Under the pieces are notes generated by a model. That model was not told the DNA's origin, searched no databases, and worked only from the letters and a program-made list of their open reading frames with translations. Made by a program: the position numbers and the translations under genes. A stretch of 64,000 nucleotides of DNA from Colius striatus (taxonomy: Eukaryota; Chordata; Aves; Coliiformes; Coliidae), in contig NC_084760.1 in the NCBI RefSeq assembly GCF_028858725.1, positions 55,701,367 to 55,765,366 of the forward strand, read 5' to 3'. Positions within the stretch are counted from its first letter, which is position 1. Every line of letters starts with the position of its first letter. This document shows positions 39,401 to 52,064 of this stretch, piece after piece.

Positions 39401-42400
39401 GTCAACTTACTGATAGTATATTGAGCTGCTCCAAGTAAGTGTGAACTTCAGACTACACTGGTCAATGAGACATAAAAATAGCACCAGCCATAGAGCACAT
39501 TTTCATGACTCAGTAATGCTTTTTCCTGCCAGCGATTTGATTGAATGTTAAGAAGAAATGATTTAGGATTGCAGGTAGTCTTGCAATCTTGTTGATATAA
39601 GAGCTACATTCAACCTTTCACTCCCTAGATAAGATTAAATGGAAAACAAACTCACTTCAATGCTGAGCAGGTGGGTAAAAAAAACCAGGAAGAGCAAAAG
39701 AGGCAGGAAAACACACACACCCATCTAACCCCCTCCACACACACAAAATCAGGTCAATGCTTTGCTAGCATTGCAGACTTTCCATGAGAAATGGGGCCCT
39801 TCTACATTTCTATATTTGTTAGGCACAGTTCATTACTGCTTGTTTTGCCTCTGTCCCATGGAAACTTTTTCCAGGTACACATGTTCAAGTGGATCACATA
39901 CTTGCAATGACAAGTACCACCGTAACTACTGTGGACCTCAGCAGAAAAGATAAAGTGCAAAATGTGAGTGATCAAAGGACTCAGTCTCTCTATTGCCCTG
40001 GTTTCCTTGTCTTTCTCTTAGAAGTCTTTGAGTGAGTCTTTTCTTCCTTGTTTGAAGAGGGATTAGTGGCAAATTGCAGTTCAAATCCGTTGGGTCCATT
40101 TAGGAAGACACATTGAAAGTAGCGGACAGGAGCTAAGAAAACAAGGAAGAGTTGGTTTATGTTTATGGCTTCCAAAGTGAGGCCATAAGTCTATTCCATG
40201 TTCTTTCAGAAAACATCCGTATAATTTCGTTCCCTTTTAAGTGAGTTGTAAGATCACAAATCTCTAGTGTGATCACAAACCAGGCTCCATATATCAATAA
40301 GATATTAGCTAAAAGGCTCAATGAGATATCTTTGTGTACAAACTGAGAAATTGCTGAAAATTTCATATTTAAAACAATTATTCTTCTAATGTTGTAGTCC
40401 TACCTCTCTCAGAATGTTTGCATTTTAGGATAGCTGAATAGAAACCCCCAAAATTCACACATTTATTTTCTGATTTTGCATTTCACAATCACTTTCAGAT
40501 ACATTGAGGAGTTCCAGAAGGACTCACATCTAATAGTGATAATGACATACTTTATTAGGTTTCAAAGGAATTATATTTTATTCTGAATAAAGCAATCATA
40601 AATGACAGTATCTCTTCCTTAATCTTTCACAATCATGGTGATTTTCTACCTTTTGATTTTTGAGTACTAGCATGTGAAGTCTCAGTTCTTGCCATAATGT
40701 TTTAAGCTTTCAGGAACACATACTTCAGCACAGATGGAATTGACCTAATTTGTTCCAAAAGCTGAATTTTATACTCTGAGATTAACATTGACAAGATTTT
40801 AAAAGAGAATGATTAGTCAGTTATGTTTGGAAAAATAATTGGAGTTATGTTGGCACCTGAAATGTTAGTTTTCATGTAGCTGGTTTTCTGACGACTCTTT
40901 CTTTCCTCTGCTGTTCATTCCATATTACAAAAAAGTAGATGTTCACTGAGAAAGTTCTAAACTGAGATGGACTCCAGGACTTCCTATGCTTTAAACTGTG
41001 GTGAAGGGTGTGTGCATTGGCTAAAATGTCACAGTGAATAGTAGAAAACAGAGTGGTGTATCAGAAATGCTAGTATATTCAATATGGTTTTTGGTCTTTT
41101 TGTGGTTGTCTTGTCTGACTCACATAAAGATTAAGTCTTTGTTATCATGTTTTTGAAACTTGGCCAGCAGCAACAAACTAATGTGGACTGTACTACTAAA
41201 TTTGAGAAATAGGCACTGAGAAGAATTAGTTTGGAAAAACCCAGTCCCATCCAAACTAATTCTATGTGTATTTGGAACATATAATGCTAAAAATCACCCT
41301 TGATTGTATTATTTCTGAGACATCTGTAGTGTTTGATAAATGAGTCCCGTTGTTTGGCTAATATGCGGTTACACTGAGTGCAACATTTCAGAGCGACATT
41401 CAGATGTTTATCTAGCCTGTTACTTATTACTTGTCTTCAGAAAATACCAGGAAAATGTAGGATAAAGAAGAAAAACAGGAGAGATGAAGACAATAGTAAT
41501 GACTTCTATTGAGTTTGACTTAGCTAGGAAAAATGAAAGGTTTCCTTTTCTTGGTTTGTTTTGGTTTTTCTTTTAAATTTTGTTTGTTTTTGTTTTTACT
41601 TTTTCTTTAAAAAGTGTCAGTATCCTAGGAGGCTTAGAGTGGCATTGTTGAGGGCAGAACACCTTTGAGTTTTCTGTCAAGGATGATGAGACTGAGATGG
41701 GAAGCTGTGGTGAAGATTGTGACTGCTCAGGAAAAAGTTGTCTATCATGGTAGGACACCAACACTAATGAAAGACTGATGAGGCTTAAGCTTTTTGTATA
41801 ATTGTTTTTAGCATATTCCAACCTGTTAAGCAAAACAAAGTCTTCTACACATACAATAAGTTTATGTAGGAGTAAATGGCTTCAGAATTTTTGCTATGAG
41901 GTTTTTCACTATTTCCCTTTCATGTTGCCCTTCTTATACCACTTTATCTAACAAATCTCAGCTGCAAAACATGCAGATAAGAACCTGATTCAAAAAATAC
42001 AAAAATCCTTGGAACTATGCATTAGAGTCTGCAACACTGTTATGATACAAGCCATAGTCAGGAGAACAATTTGAATTTTGGCAAGCAAATAAGACTACAA
42101 ATGCATTCAGTTCTGCCTGTGTAATTCCCACATTCAATGTAAACACAGAATGCGTCTTTTAAACTGAAAAGGATTCTCACTTTGAATGTATTGTTTCATA
42201 TCTTCAGGGCAAATGTTACCAAAAAAAGATGAACAGTAGGAGCAAAACATGTGGTGGAACACTAGACGTGTTTTGTCAGCTTAGCTGAGACAAAAAGAAA
42301 AAGCCTTATATCTCATCCTCTGCTGTTGTTTAGGAATAATTTATGAGAATCCACATTTTTACTTAAGTTTCCCTTATGAGTACTACTGAGGAAACAAAAA

Positions 42401-42805
42401 AGAAGTCAGCGCTAGAACAGAATAGAAATGTTTTCTTAACCAATTATAATTAGTGCTTTTACATAGGTGTATCTGGTACCGAAGATGAATTAATTTCTGA
42501 AAGGCTGGATGATGGGGTATTTAGATTTTTTATTTTTTACTTTGCAAAAGGAACAGGCACTTTTTTGCCTTCCAAAAAGAGAGAATTCTTCTAAATGATC
42601 TTTGGTCTTTTAAAATGATACTTGCCTGATAGAAATCAGTCTGGAGCGAGAAGAGATGAGTTTCAGAAAATGGAAAAACAGTCAACGATAAGTACATTCC
42701 ATGGATAGACAATAAATGATACAAACATTCCATAGAGCTAATGTGTGCTCTTGATCTCTAAGTGACACCTCTCACACAGAGGGCTGGTTTCAAGGAGTGT
42801 GAGTG
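36416..42805. other. Non-coding, nothing recognised
   Basis: AT-rich, with the AC-rich tract at 39.7 kb and T-rich stretches near 39.0 and 41.57 kb. Open stretches on both strands are not gene-like. Confidence 0.55.
39709..39746. repeat. (AC)n-rich tract
   Basis: Two short AC runs separated by CCATCTAACCCCCTCC. Confidence 0.9.
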
Positions 42806-43003
42806 GTTCTGGGAGTGCTGGTGGGCAGCAAATTAAACATGAGCCAGCAATGTGCCCTCCTGGCCAAGAAGGCCAACGGCGTCCTAGGATGCATCAAGAA
42901 GAGTATGGCCATCAGCTTGAGGGAGGTTCTGTTCCCTCTCTACTCTGCCCTGGTGAGGTCTCATCTGGACTACTGCATCCAGTTCTGGGCTCCCCAGCTC
43001 AAG
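42806..43003 (+). pseudogene. CR1 ORF2 fragment (reverse transcriptase C-terminal part)
   Basis: The plus-strand reading has motifs of the CR1 reverse-transcriptase C-terminal region: MSQQCALLAKKANGVLGC, REVLFPLYSALVRSHLDYC and QFWAPQLK. The CR1 match stops abruptly after CTCCCCAGCTCAAG, where unrelated AT-rich DNA begins. It is truncated at both ends and lacks the 3' tail, so cannot itself be a complete insertion. Confidence 0.9.
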
Positions 43004-43339
43004 AAATCTTATATAAAACCAAAGAAGAATGTAAAAATAATCAGAGATCTTATTACGTTAACAGATATGGATATAAAAAACCTGGAAATTGTTACCAGAT
43101 ATTTATTCAGCTATCAAGACATAGATGGAGAGAGAAAGAGAAGAGAGAGGAGAAGAGAGAAGAAGGCAGATGAGAGAATCAGTGAGTGATATGGCAATTA
43201 AGCAACTAATGAAATCAAAGTTGATATTTAAATGGTGTGAGCACTTTCGACATTTCAGTAATAATTCTACTTGAAATAGCTAATAAATAAAAGAGGTGGG
43301 GTTTTTTATGTATATGTGTAGCATTATGTGTACATATTT
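43004..43339. other. Non-CR1 stretch between two CR1 pieces
   Basis: AT-rich sequence with a purine-only (GA)n-like tract at about 43127-43165. The open reading frame that runs into it from the CR1 fragment is a chance extension. No LTR ends or other repeat recognised. Confidence 0.6.
43127..43165. repeat. Purine-only (GA)n-like tract
   Basis: GAGAGAAAGAGAAGAGAGAG and similar for about 39 bases on the plus strand. Confidence 0.9.
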
Positions 43340-43893
43340 ATTGAGAGAGGTTCTCCTCCCCTTCTGCCCTGGTGAGGCCTCATCTGGAGTCCTGTGTCCA
43401 GTTCTGGGCTCCCCAGCTGAAGATGGACAGAGAACTTCTGGAGAGAGTCCACCACAGGGCCATCAAGATGATCAGGGGACTAAAGCATCTTTCTTATGAG
43501 GAAAGGCTGCGGGAACTGGGGATGTTTAGTCTAGAGAAGACGAGACTGAGGGGGGACCTCATTAATATTTACAAATATCTAAATGGTGGATGTCAGGAAG
43601 TTGGGACATCACTTTTTTCTGTCGTTTCTGGTGACAGGACAAGGGGTAATGGGATGAAACTAGAACACAAAAAGTTCCACTTAAACATAAGAAAAAAATA
43701 TTTTACTCTCAGGCTGACAGTGCCCTGGCACAGGCTGCCCAGGGAGGTTGTGGAGTTTAGTTCCTTTCTTCAAAACTTGCCTGGATGTGTTCCTGTGTGA
43801 CCTGATCTAGGTGGACCTGCTTTGGCAGGGGTTTTGGACTAGATGATCTCTAAAAGTCTCTTCCAGCCCTACCATTCTATTATTCTGTGATTT
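43340..43893 (+). mobile_element. CR1 LINE 3' copy with ORF2 end and tail
   Basis: Begins TTGAGAGAGGTTCTCCTCCC and reads through the end of ORF2 ([46 protein letters not shown]) to GATCTAGGTGGACCTGC and the tail CCATTCTATTATTCTGTGATT. The ORF is open for about 140 codons and loses frame close to the end, so it is a fairly young but dead copy. Its first 84 or so bases duplicate the last part of the fragment at 42806-43003. Confidence 0.93.
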
Positions 43894-46629
43894 TCCTTGG
43901 TAACAACCTTTCTGCTGGGAGCAGTAGCACTTCTTTTAGAAAATAAAAACTCAGGAAAGAGAGAGTACTTGAACTATGCTACTGACAAACCCTGTTAATC
44001 CCAAGTTCACCCTGCTTAACACCTTCTGAATTTATCTCTAGCCACATGATGTAAAGCTAAGAGGCAATTGAAATTTCAAAGGGATGAGTGATCCATTGGA
44101 GAAGTTCCTCTCTCATTGAGCATGGAACTTGTGCAAATATGTTCTTATCTAAATGCTGATGATTAGGAAGATAAGATCTATGCCTGTGTGCCACTTAAAA
44201 TGAAAGATGAAGTTAAATTAGAATGTCTTACAATGAATTTGCACAGTCCTAGGAACAAGGGAAAACACAAGGGAAGTGTAGGAGTTTAATAGGCTGGCTT
44301 CTTTGAAAAACTTCACAGCACCTGCTGTCAGTTCTGGTCTCACTGATTAAAAATTGCATTACATAATTAAGATTTGTCACTGGATTTGGCTATACTGATA
44401 ATAAACTAGAAACATGAACTCTAGCATCAGCATGATTATTTTTCATCTGATAAAAGTTTAATATTAAAGTATATGTTGATAACTAATTATGACAGTTGCT
44501 CTGTTATCTAAACAATGTCCTCATTAGAAGATAAGAAATATGACAAAGGAATTACCCACCTAAAATTTAAGAGAGATTTGAAAAAAAGATATTTTTTTCT
44601 GGAACAAAGGTAAATAATCTCTGAATCAGAAAACTGTATAAGAGTTACATTTTCTATAGAACTTTGCTTCAATGAGCTATGTTATGGAAATACATAATAT
44701 GTACTTTTCTTTTCTTGCAGTGTAATTTCAGAAGACATACTAGTCAAACTAAAAGGCAAAACTGTTAACAATGAGAACTATTAATATACTAGATATTGAT
44801 CGTTCATTTTTGACAAAATCATTCAGAGACTTATACTGAGGTTTATTTTTTCTTTTTCGTTTGACTGGGCTCAAATGTAGTATATATCTATAAATGCCTG
44901 AAGCCACTTAGTTTAATTTTAGCAAAATATTTTGAATGAATTCATTGTCCAACAGGCATAAATAATATTACTAACTGGATTCATTTTGCAAAGCTAGACA
45001 TTCAGATTCTCATTACCGGATCTAAACCTAAACATTCTAAAGAATATATTTTTTTATAGTCTTTTTTTTTCATAAGCTATGGTGCTTATATCTTATTTAT
45101 TTAGATCAGTACACCCCCACGTTATAGAAAATATAGATGTTTCTTCTATAATTTTCTAGGCAAATTATATTTAGGCTTAACATGATAAGTAATCAATTCA
45201 TGAATTAATTATTGAAACCATCAACTTTTTATTACCTTGTCAATTGCTCATCCTACAATTCACGTTATTTTCAAAGATCCTTCTTTTTTTCTGGGATGTC
45301 TCTATGGACTTTGAGTTTTCCCTTAGTGTATTCACAGGTAGAATTTTATTTGTTCCCGTCTGATGTAAGCAACCATTCCAAGCTCAGACAGCACATTATC
45401 AAATGTAATGGGGCACATCTAATAGTGTTTGTATATCAATAATTAGCATGGGCTTCAGACATCCTGAACAATATTTAGGTTGAATAATAGCATCTACATT
45501 TGAAATCATGTTCACATTCAGCACTCCAATGACAACAGGAAATGTCCCTCTATTATGGGCTGTAAAGCTCTCCAGATATTAAACTTAATGCCATACATGT
45601 GAACGAGCCACAAGAGTTAGCTACATACATTAACAGATGTGTTTGATAGTATAAGAATTAGTCCAGAATTATTTATAAATTTTGACCAGTAGCCATTTTG
45701 AAAGATTTAATGTAAAAAGGATTCAGAAGCAGAAACAGACCTTTACATAAAACAGAAAAAAACTTGTCTATTAATTTCCAGTACCAATGACTCTTGTAGT
45801 GAAGGATCTGTAATTGTGCAAATTGAAGAGGAATAGATAGCTGGTGTTCTACCCACTTTATCCTGTAACTTATTAGCCCTAGTGCCCTCCTGGGAAGGTA
45901 TAAAGTTGAGTTTCTCCAGGTGAAGATGTCTCTGAGAGTGCCAGCTAAATCCCATGGAGAGTACACAATGACTAAACAGCTATAGGGAAAATGTCACCAT
46001 CATCACCATTTTAAAAGCAAAGTAATTACACCTGCATTTTGTCAAGGGTCTGATGTTGCTCATGGGTTAATTATACCTAAACCATGTCTGGCAGATGGCA
46101 ATTATTAATCACATTTCTGGATCTTAATCAAGTTTTCATAGCAACTGGACACTAGGCCAGCAGTTTTCCCCCTTTTAAAAACAAGGATGTAGGGGCCTTA
46201 CATCTGTGTTTGCATTAGAAGATTCATTATGAATGTGGAATGTGGTTCGCTTTATGGAACCTTTTTAACAGTGTGATTGGTACATTAAAATCTTCTAAAA
46301 TAATGTTTTATATCTCACCTTATATTTTTAACAGGATTTTTATTATTGATTGGTAAGGACTCTGTTAATTTTCATGATTTATGTCTAAAGGATTTTGAAT
46401 AAAAGTGTGCCTATGGGGTCCGTAAAGCATATTCATGGTTATGGCACAGCTAAGGTTGGCAAAATAATATGAAGAAAATCTTCACAGTAATTTGAAGACT
46501 GAGCTAGTAAAGTTCAATATGTACATAATGTTTAGATGCTGTGTAAAAATAAAACTTAATAATTGTTTGTCACTGTGTTGGTAGAAGAAAACTTATGATT
46601 GTGTGCTGAAGAGGTGAATATTAAACTGA
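43894..46629. other. Non-coding, nothing recognised
   Basis: AT-rich spacer between two CR1 copies in opposite orientation. No splice-site pair with a fitting frame. Confidence 0.6.
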
Positions 46630-47296
46630 ATCACAGAATCACAGAATGGTGACCTCCAGAAATCATCTAGTCCAACTTCCCTGATAAAGCAGGTTCACCT
46701 CAATCAGGTCACAGAGGAACACTTCCAGGCGGCTTTTGAAAACCTCCAGAGAAGGAGACTCCACACCCTCCCTGGGCAGCCTGTGCCAGGGCCCCCTCAC
46801 CCTCATAGGAAAGAAGTTAAGAAGTTTCTCCTCATGTTCAAGTGGAACTTCCTGTGTTCCAGCATGTTCAGCTTCCAGCTTGTTACTCCTTGTTCTGTCA
46901 CTGGGCACTACAGAAAAAAGACCAGCCCATTCTCTTGATACTTGCCTTATAAGCATTTATAAGCACTGATAAGATGCCTCCTCATTCTTCTCTTCTCCAA
47001 GCTTAACAGCTCCAAATTTCTCAGCCTTTCTGTATAAGATAAATCTTCTGGTCCCCCAATCACCTTTGCAGCCATCTACTGGACTCTGAAGTTCCCTGTC
47101 CATCTTCAACTTGGGAGCACAGAACTGGACACAATACTCCAGATATGGTCTTAACAGGACAGAGTAGAGAGGGAAGAGAACCTCCCTCAATCTGCTGGGC
47201 ACACTCTTCTTGATGCACCTCTCAATGACAGTCTCCTTCCAATGAATCAGCCACTCTCCCAGTTTGGTGTCAAATCCTCCTGCCCTGTAATCCATG
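46630..47296 (-). mobile_element. CR1 LINE copy (about 670 bp)
   Basis: Starts with the inverted tail TCACAGAATCACAGAATGG and continues through GGCTTTTGAAAACCTCCAGA, CCTGGGCAGCCTGTGCCAGG, TCTTCTCTTCTCCAAGC, GGAGCACAGAACTGG and AGAGTAGAGAGGGAAG. Decoded on the minus strand it gives the usual CR1 endings ([19 protein letters not shown]) with frame breaks. Same subfamily as at 1094. Confidence 0.92.
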
Positions 47297-47430
47297 ATAT
47301 ATTAAAAAAGTAATATAGAGCGGCTTAGCAGTAACATCAGTCAGCTCCCTCAACACTTGTGTGTGTACCCCATCGGGACCCATGGATTTGTGGATGTCCA
47401 GCTTGCTTGGTGTCCAAGTAACTCAATATA
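47297..47430 (-). repeat. Repeat-like extension beyond the CR1 copy (tentative)
   Basis: GTCAGCTCCCTCAACACTTG and GGGACCCATGGATTTGTGG resemble a text often seen in bird repeats next to or within LINE/ERV sequence. I cannot say whether it is the upstream CR1 ORF2 or a separate element. Confidence 0.35.
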
Positions 47431-48689
47431 ATGCAAAGCTGATTGAGAATCAGTGTCAGTAATTCCTAATTGTAAATAAATCTTGAAAACAATTAAACTT
47501 GAGGATTAACCTCAACAGAATTACCAATTATAGCAAAGGTAAAATAGATTAGTTTAGATATAGCCTGTAGAAGACACATCAGGAATACACTGTGCTTCTA
47601 GATTCTCCCCATGTAGTTCTTTGTTTGAAAAGATAAAACTCATTCTTTGGGCATTGAAGTAGAATGTCTGCAATTTATAATTTAGATTAAAATGTCACTA
47701 TGCTGAGAGGCTATCTCTAAGCTAATAATTAACATAAAACCTGATGTTTTGTTCGCATTTTTGGTGAATATTCACAGATTTTAAGTTCCAAAACTTATTG
47801 CAATCTATAAGAAGTTTTCCAGTGATGTTTAATCAACTTCAGATCAGACCATAAAGCTTGCATTTTACCTAGCCACCACAATACAGCTAATAGCTCACCC
47901 TTATATGATTTTTCCTATGAAAAGAAAAATTAGGAAGATTAATGCAAGTTAACTTTGGAAATTGATTAATTAGGCCATGTAAATGTATTATATGGGTGTT
48001 CATTCAGAATGAAAACAGCCCCAGTGAAATTTTCATCAATTCTATTTCAAAATAGATTAAACTAAATTAAATCAAAATCACCTTAATTCTTAATAAGTGT
48101 CCATCCAAGCATTTAGCACTGTTTAACTGAGCTCTTTAAACACGTATCTCTTGTCAATGCATAGAATTTCTCCATATATTCCTCCATGTTTCCACTTAGA
48201 CAAAATGATGAGATTAAGTCTTTAAGTATATCTCTAAAAGTCAACTTCTGAATAGTCGAATGGCTAACATCAAGTTACTGGAAACCCTGCATATGAATCC
48301 TTGGCCCTGAGGATTCTAATAAACGTGAAATGTTGAGACATTCATGTATATTCACAGAATGGAGGTTGTTCCGCTATTGCAAGCAGCCTAGTGTGCAGCT
48401 CATCCTGCTCACACACTGAGTGTACTGCAGAGTGATAAATCTCACTGAATGAGAATATCCTGTATAGACATAGATCCTGTAAATGAATTTCCACAGATTT
48501 TATACAAAAAATTCTGATACATCTCAGAGTGCAAGTTCCTTCTATTATTTTCCAGCCAGTTGAACACTTTCTTATGTCCAGAGAAGACAACATTAATATT
48601 AGTGATTTATTGGTGAATTCTGGTGAGAAAAAAAAAAATGATGAATCTCTAATGAAAGTTATTTCAAAGATGCTATTTCTATTTCCGTT
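47431..48689. other. Non-coding, nothing recognised
   Basis: AT-rich spacer. A strong acceptor-like run on the minus strand near 47.92 kb leads into an in-frame stop and no matching donor. Confidence 0.6.
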
Positions 48690-48892
48690 ATTAAAAAACT
48701 ATTTCACTGTGAGGGTGAGGGAGCAGTGGAGCAGTGGTTATGGAATCTCTTTCCTTGGAGGTCTTCAAGACCCGCCTGGACATGTTCCTATGCAACTTGA
48801 TCTAGGTGAACCTGCTTCTGCAGGGGGGTTGGACTAGGTGATCTCTAAAGGTCCCTTCCAATCCCTAACATTCTATAATTCTATGATTCTAT
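48690..48892 (+). mobile_element. CR1 LINE 3' end
   Basis: TATTTCACTGTGAGGGTGAG, GGAGGTCTTCAAGACCCGCC, GACATGTTCCTATGCAACTT, GGTTGGACTAGGTGATCTC and tail TTCTATAATTCTATGATTCT. The usual 'ctggcacaggctgcccag' block is missing (GGAGCAGTGGAGCAGTGG instead), a small internal deletion. Confidence 0.9.
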
Positions 48893-51800
48893 TACTTTCA
48901 GAGACACAGCTGTTACAGTTAATGGTCCCTTCCTTGATCTATATTTCTACTTTGAGAAAGTACATCACATCTTTCCTCTTCAATATTTTTATTCGTCTTC
49001 TTTGAAACAGTTGTATTCAAATTGTCAACTTCACGGATATGAGTTTATGCAGACGAAGTTCTGCAAGAAACTGCTAACAGAACAGCAGAGCCATCATATG
49101 CCTGAGTGCCAAGGAGAGTAGAAAATACAGTATCTGTAGTTGGTCACCTATCTATAGATGCAAACTACCTGCCCTGCAGAGGTTACGTTCTTGACTTCTA
49201 TTTTGGATATAGTGCTCTATTTTCAAAGTAGTTCAATACTTCTACTTTATAGAACAAAGCTTAAATTGTTTAATGTTTGTGTTTAAATAAATTGACAAAA
49301 ATCGCAACTTTAGAATAATGAGAACGATAAGGTTTTTTTCCAAAGTTTTTGAATGATTCAGAGCCAAGGAAAAAACAAAGGAAAGAGTCTTGTTCTCTTT
49401 GAAAATAACAATTCATGGAAAAAAAATCTTACATGTTGCACTGCTAACAAATTTATGTTCCCTTAACACTGAGGAAATATTCTTCATTGTCTCTCAAATG
49501 ACTCTCCTATTGAATCTCATATGAAACAGAACCTTCAGGTTTTGCAGATTTGGAAATTGTTTTTGCATTGGAAAAGATACTACAGGAAGACAGTGCAAAA
49601 AGACAACCTTACCTTAATAAACCAGTCACCGTATACTAATACTGACATGTGATGAATTAATGAATTAATCTAATGGAGGTTTTCATATGGTGATCACTGT
49701 GTGCCATTGCATGCCTTTTGCTCATAATACGATGAAATTATTCTCTTAATGCCAGAAAACATCTGAGAAGCTGTATTGCTCTCCATCATTGCAGAAGCAG
49801 AGGAAAAATCTGAGAAATGTTTTTTTTAAATAAAAGTGCTGTCAGAGTATGCTCACATGAATGAGGTTCCAGCTCTGTTTAATCATAATTTTATTTTCCA
49901 GAGGTACAACTTGTTTGGCTAGACAGTGAGTATTAGCAGTTCTCATGTCCAAGAAAATTGTGAACTATATGAGGGTAGATGCATGAATTACAAGTCTATT
50001 TATGACAGATCTATTTATATGGAAGTTAGCATGACTAGTTTGATTTTTCTTGGCCTTGGGAATAACCCACATATTACTCTAATTTAACTAATAAATTTTC
50101 ATGAGATTAGTATCAGTTTCACTATTGCTCACTTTTCATGCTTTTCCATCACAGTCTCTCTGTGTTTCTGCCACATTTGCACATCTGTGAGCTCCGGTAA
50201 TAGAGTGGTAGCAACATCAACCTCTTCAACTAACTGTATGACAAATGCAGAATACATTTTTTCCTGAATTTTCAGCCATGAACACAATTACAAGGTAATT
50301 GCATTAAACGTAATCAACTTTTCATTCATTTATATTTTCATGCTCTGGTATGAGCCATGAATCAATCTAGGACTTACATAAAAGTATCCATCTGTAGATG
50401 GATAGATTGTCTTCACCACAGAGTTGAATTTGTACACTCCTCAATTTCTACTCCAAGAGCCCAAAAATCTGCTTCTGTGTGCTTGGAAATACATTTGTTA
50501 TCTGATACACGAAAAAAACCCTAGAGTTCCAACAATTGCCTTTTCTTTTTTTTGGTGTTAGTGTTTCAGTCTGGGTTCAGGCACCAGTTCTTATATTTAG
50601 GATAGTAATTGTTTGCAGCTCTAAAGTAGAGTGAAATTTAACATCTACAGTATATATCACCATTGTTTATGAAAGATGCAGTACTGCTTAAAATTCTATT
50701 TAAATGTGGAATGTTCTAAAACTGAAGCTATACAGCTTTTAAAATTGCTTGTTTTTCTTTATCTGATTGCATTTTAAAATCAAGGAAAGGTTAAAGGACT
50801 CTGATTAACATCTGAGAATACAGGAATACACTCTATTCAGATTTTGAAAGCTGAAAGAAGATTTACTATTTAAATTTTTATATTACCTCAGAATATGTAA
50901 ATCCTTTTCTACTTCCATTTATCAGCAAAAGGTATTAGAATTCATTATACTGGGGAAAATACATTAGATTCATCTGCCAATAAACCAGGCAAAAGCTATC
51001 AAGCTCACACTGAAGTATACATGACCTAGGATTTGGTATCAACTTCTAAATTCTCAATTTGAGCAATAACCAACACACAACTTTTATAAAGAGAAATCAC
51101 TTCGATGTTCTTCTGGAAATCTTTCATCCATTGTCATTCTTTACCATGTACAAAAAATGTTTAGAAAATCTTTGCATAGTAAGTTCTGTTTGCAAAGCCA
51201 GTTACAAAGAACTGACTTCACAGAGCTGCTTATGATCTAGGATACATCCAGCCAAGAATAATTTCACAATCATACTATAGAAATAAATTAACTAATGATA
51301 CCAATTACTGTTAAGTGAAAACCACAGCAACATAGTTTGTGAGTGCTGTTTTAAAGGAGTGTGGTGTACAAAACAAAGTCCACTGGCAGAAAATTTTTAG
51401 TACATTCCTGTTGTATACTGAATTTGGAATTTTACTCCATAAGATAATTCTTTTCTCTCTGTAAAATCTTTGGTGTAACTTATTTGTAATTTATTATGAT
51501 TAGCACCATCTCTATGAATTCTATATTAATAAAATAATAATAACTGTTTACTACCATAGATTCTACCTTCTTTATCTATCAGTTCACAGAATCACTAAAA
51601 AGAATTGATATCTGTATCTGATTGTTACTCCGTATTCTTAATTGAAAAAAAAAAGATTGAAAAAAAGTCAAGTCATTGTTTTGTGTATATGTAGTTGCCT
51701 TTATACAATAGTCTTGTGACTATAGGCTATTTGGTTTATAAAGTAATTAGCTGAATATATATTAAAAAAGTTTAGGAAAGTGGTAAAGCAATACCATTTA

Positions 51801-52016
51801 AGCAAATAATTCTCTATAGGAACAATATATATAGATTTAACTGGCTTGGATCACATCTTGTCCCCCAGACTTGAGAGATGTGAAAAGACTGCAAGTGTGA
51901 TCTCCTTTACAAAAAAGACCCTAAAACCGTAAAACCATAATCAAAAACTGAAAACCAAACCAGAAAATTTTGGAAAATAAAGGCAAGTTATTTTACAATT
52001 AAGGGAAATCATATAC
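48893..52016. other. Intron or 3' flank of the triadin gene
   Basis: About 3.1 kb to the 3' side of the last recognised TRDN exon. Good donors occur at 49.6 and 51.55 kb on the minus strand, but none pairs with an acceptor to give an open phase-1 exon of useful size. Confidence 0.5.
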
Positions 52017-52064
52017 CTGAAGTCAGGTTGTGCTGTCGTGGAGCTTCTTTTACTGGTGGGACTT
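52017..52064 (-). CDS. TRDN: Triadin luminal exon (48 nt), most 3' exon seen
   Basis: Preceded on the minus strand by acceptor TCTTTTGTTTTTTAG and followed by donor GTATATGAT after TTCAG. In phase 1 it encodes EVPPVKEAPRQHNLTS and leaves G. The motif NLT is a possible N-glycosylation sequon in the luminal domain; triadin is known to be glycosylated in the lumen, but which site is used here cannot be told. It is less lysine-rich than its neighbours. No further exon that fits phase and composition was found to its left, so either the remaining 3' exons lie beyond a long intron or they were missed. Confidence 0.78.

Noticed and set aside
42799..43189. Overlapping plus-strand ORFs of about 125 codons
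   Set aside because: The frame with the CR1 reverse-transcriptase motifs is part of a truncated LINE and runs on by chance into a GA-rich tract; the other is a shifted shadow. Not a host gene.
49625..49650. Perfect-looking minus-strand donor AAG/GTAAGG at 49.6 kb
   Set aside because: No upstream acceptor gives an exon that is a multiple of three and stop-free in phase 1.
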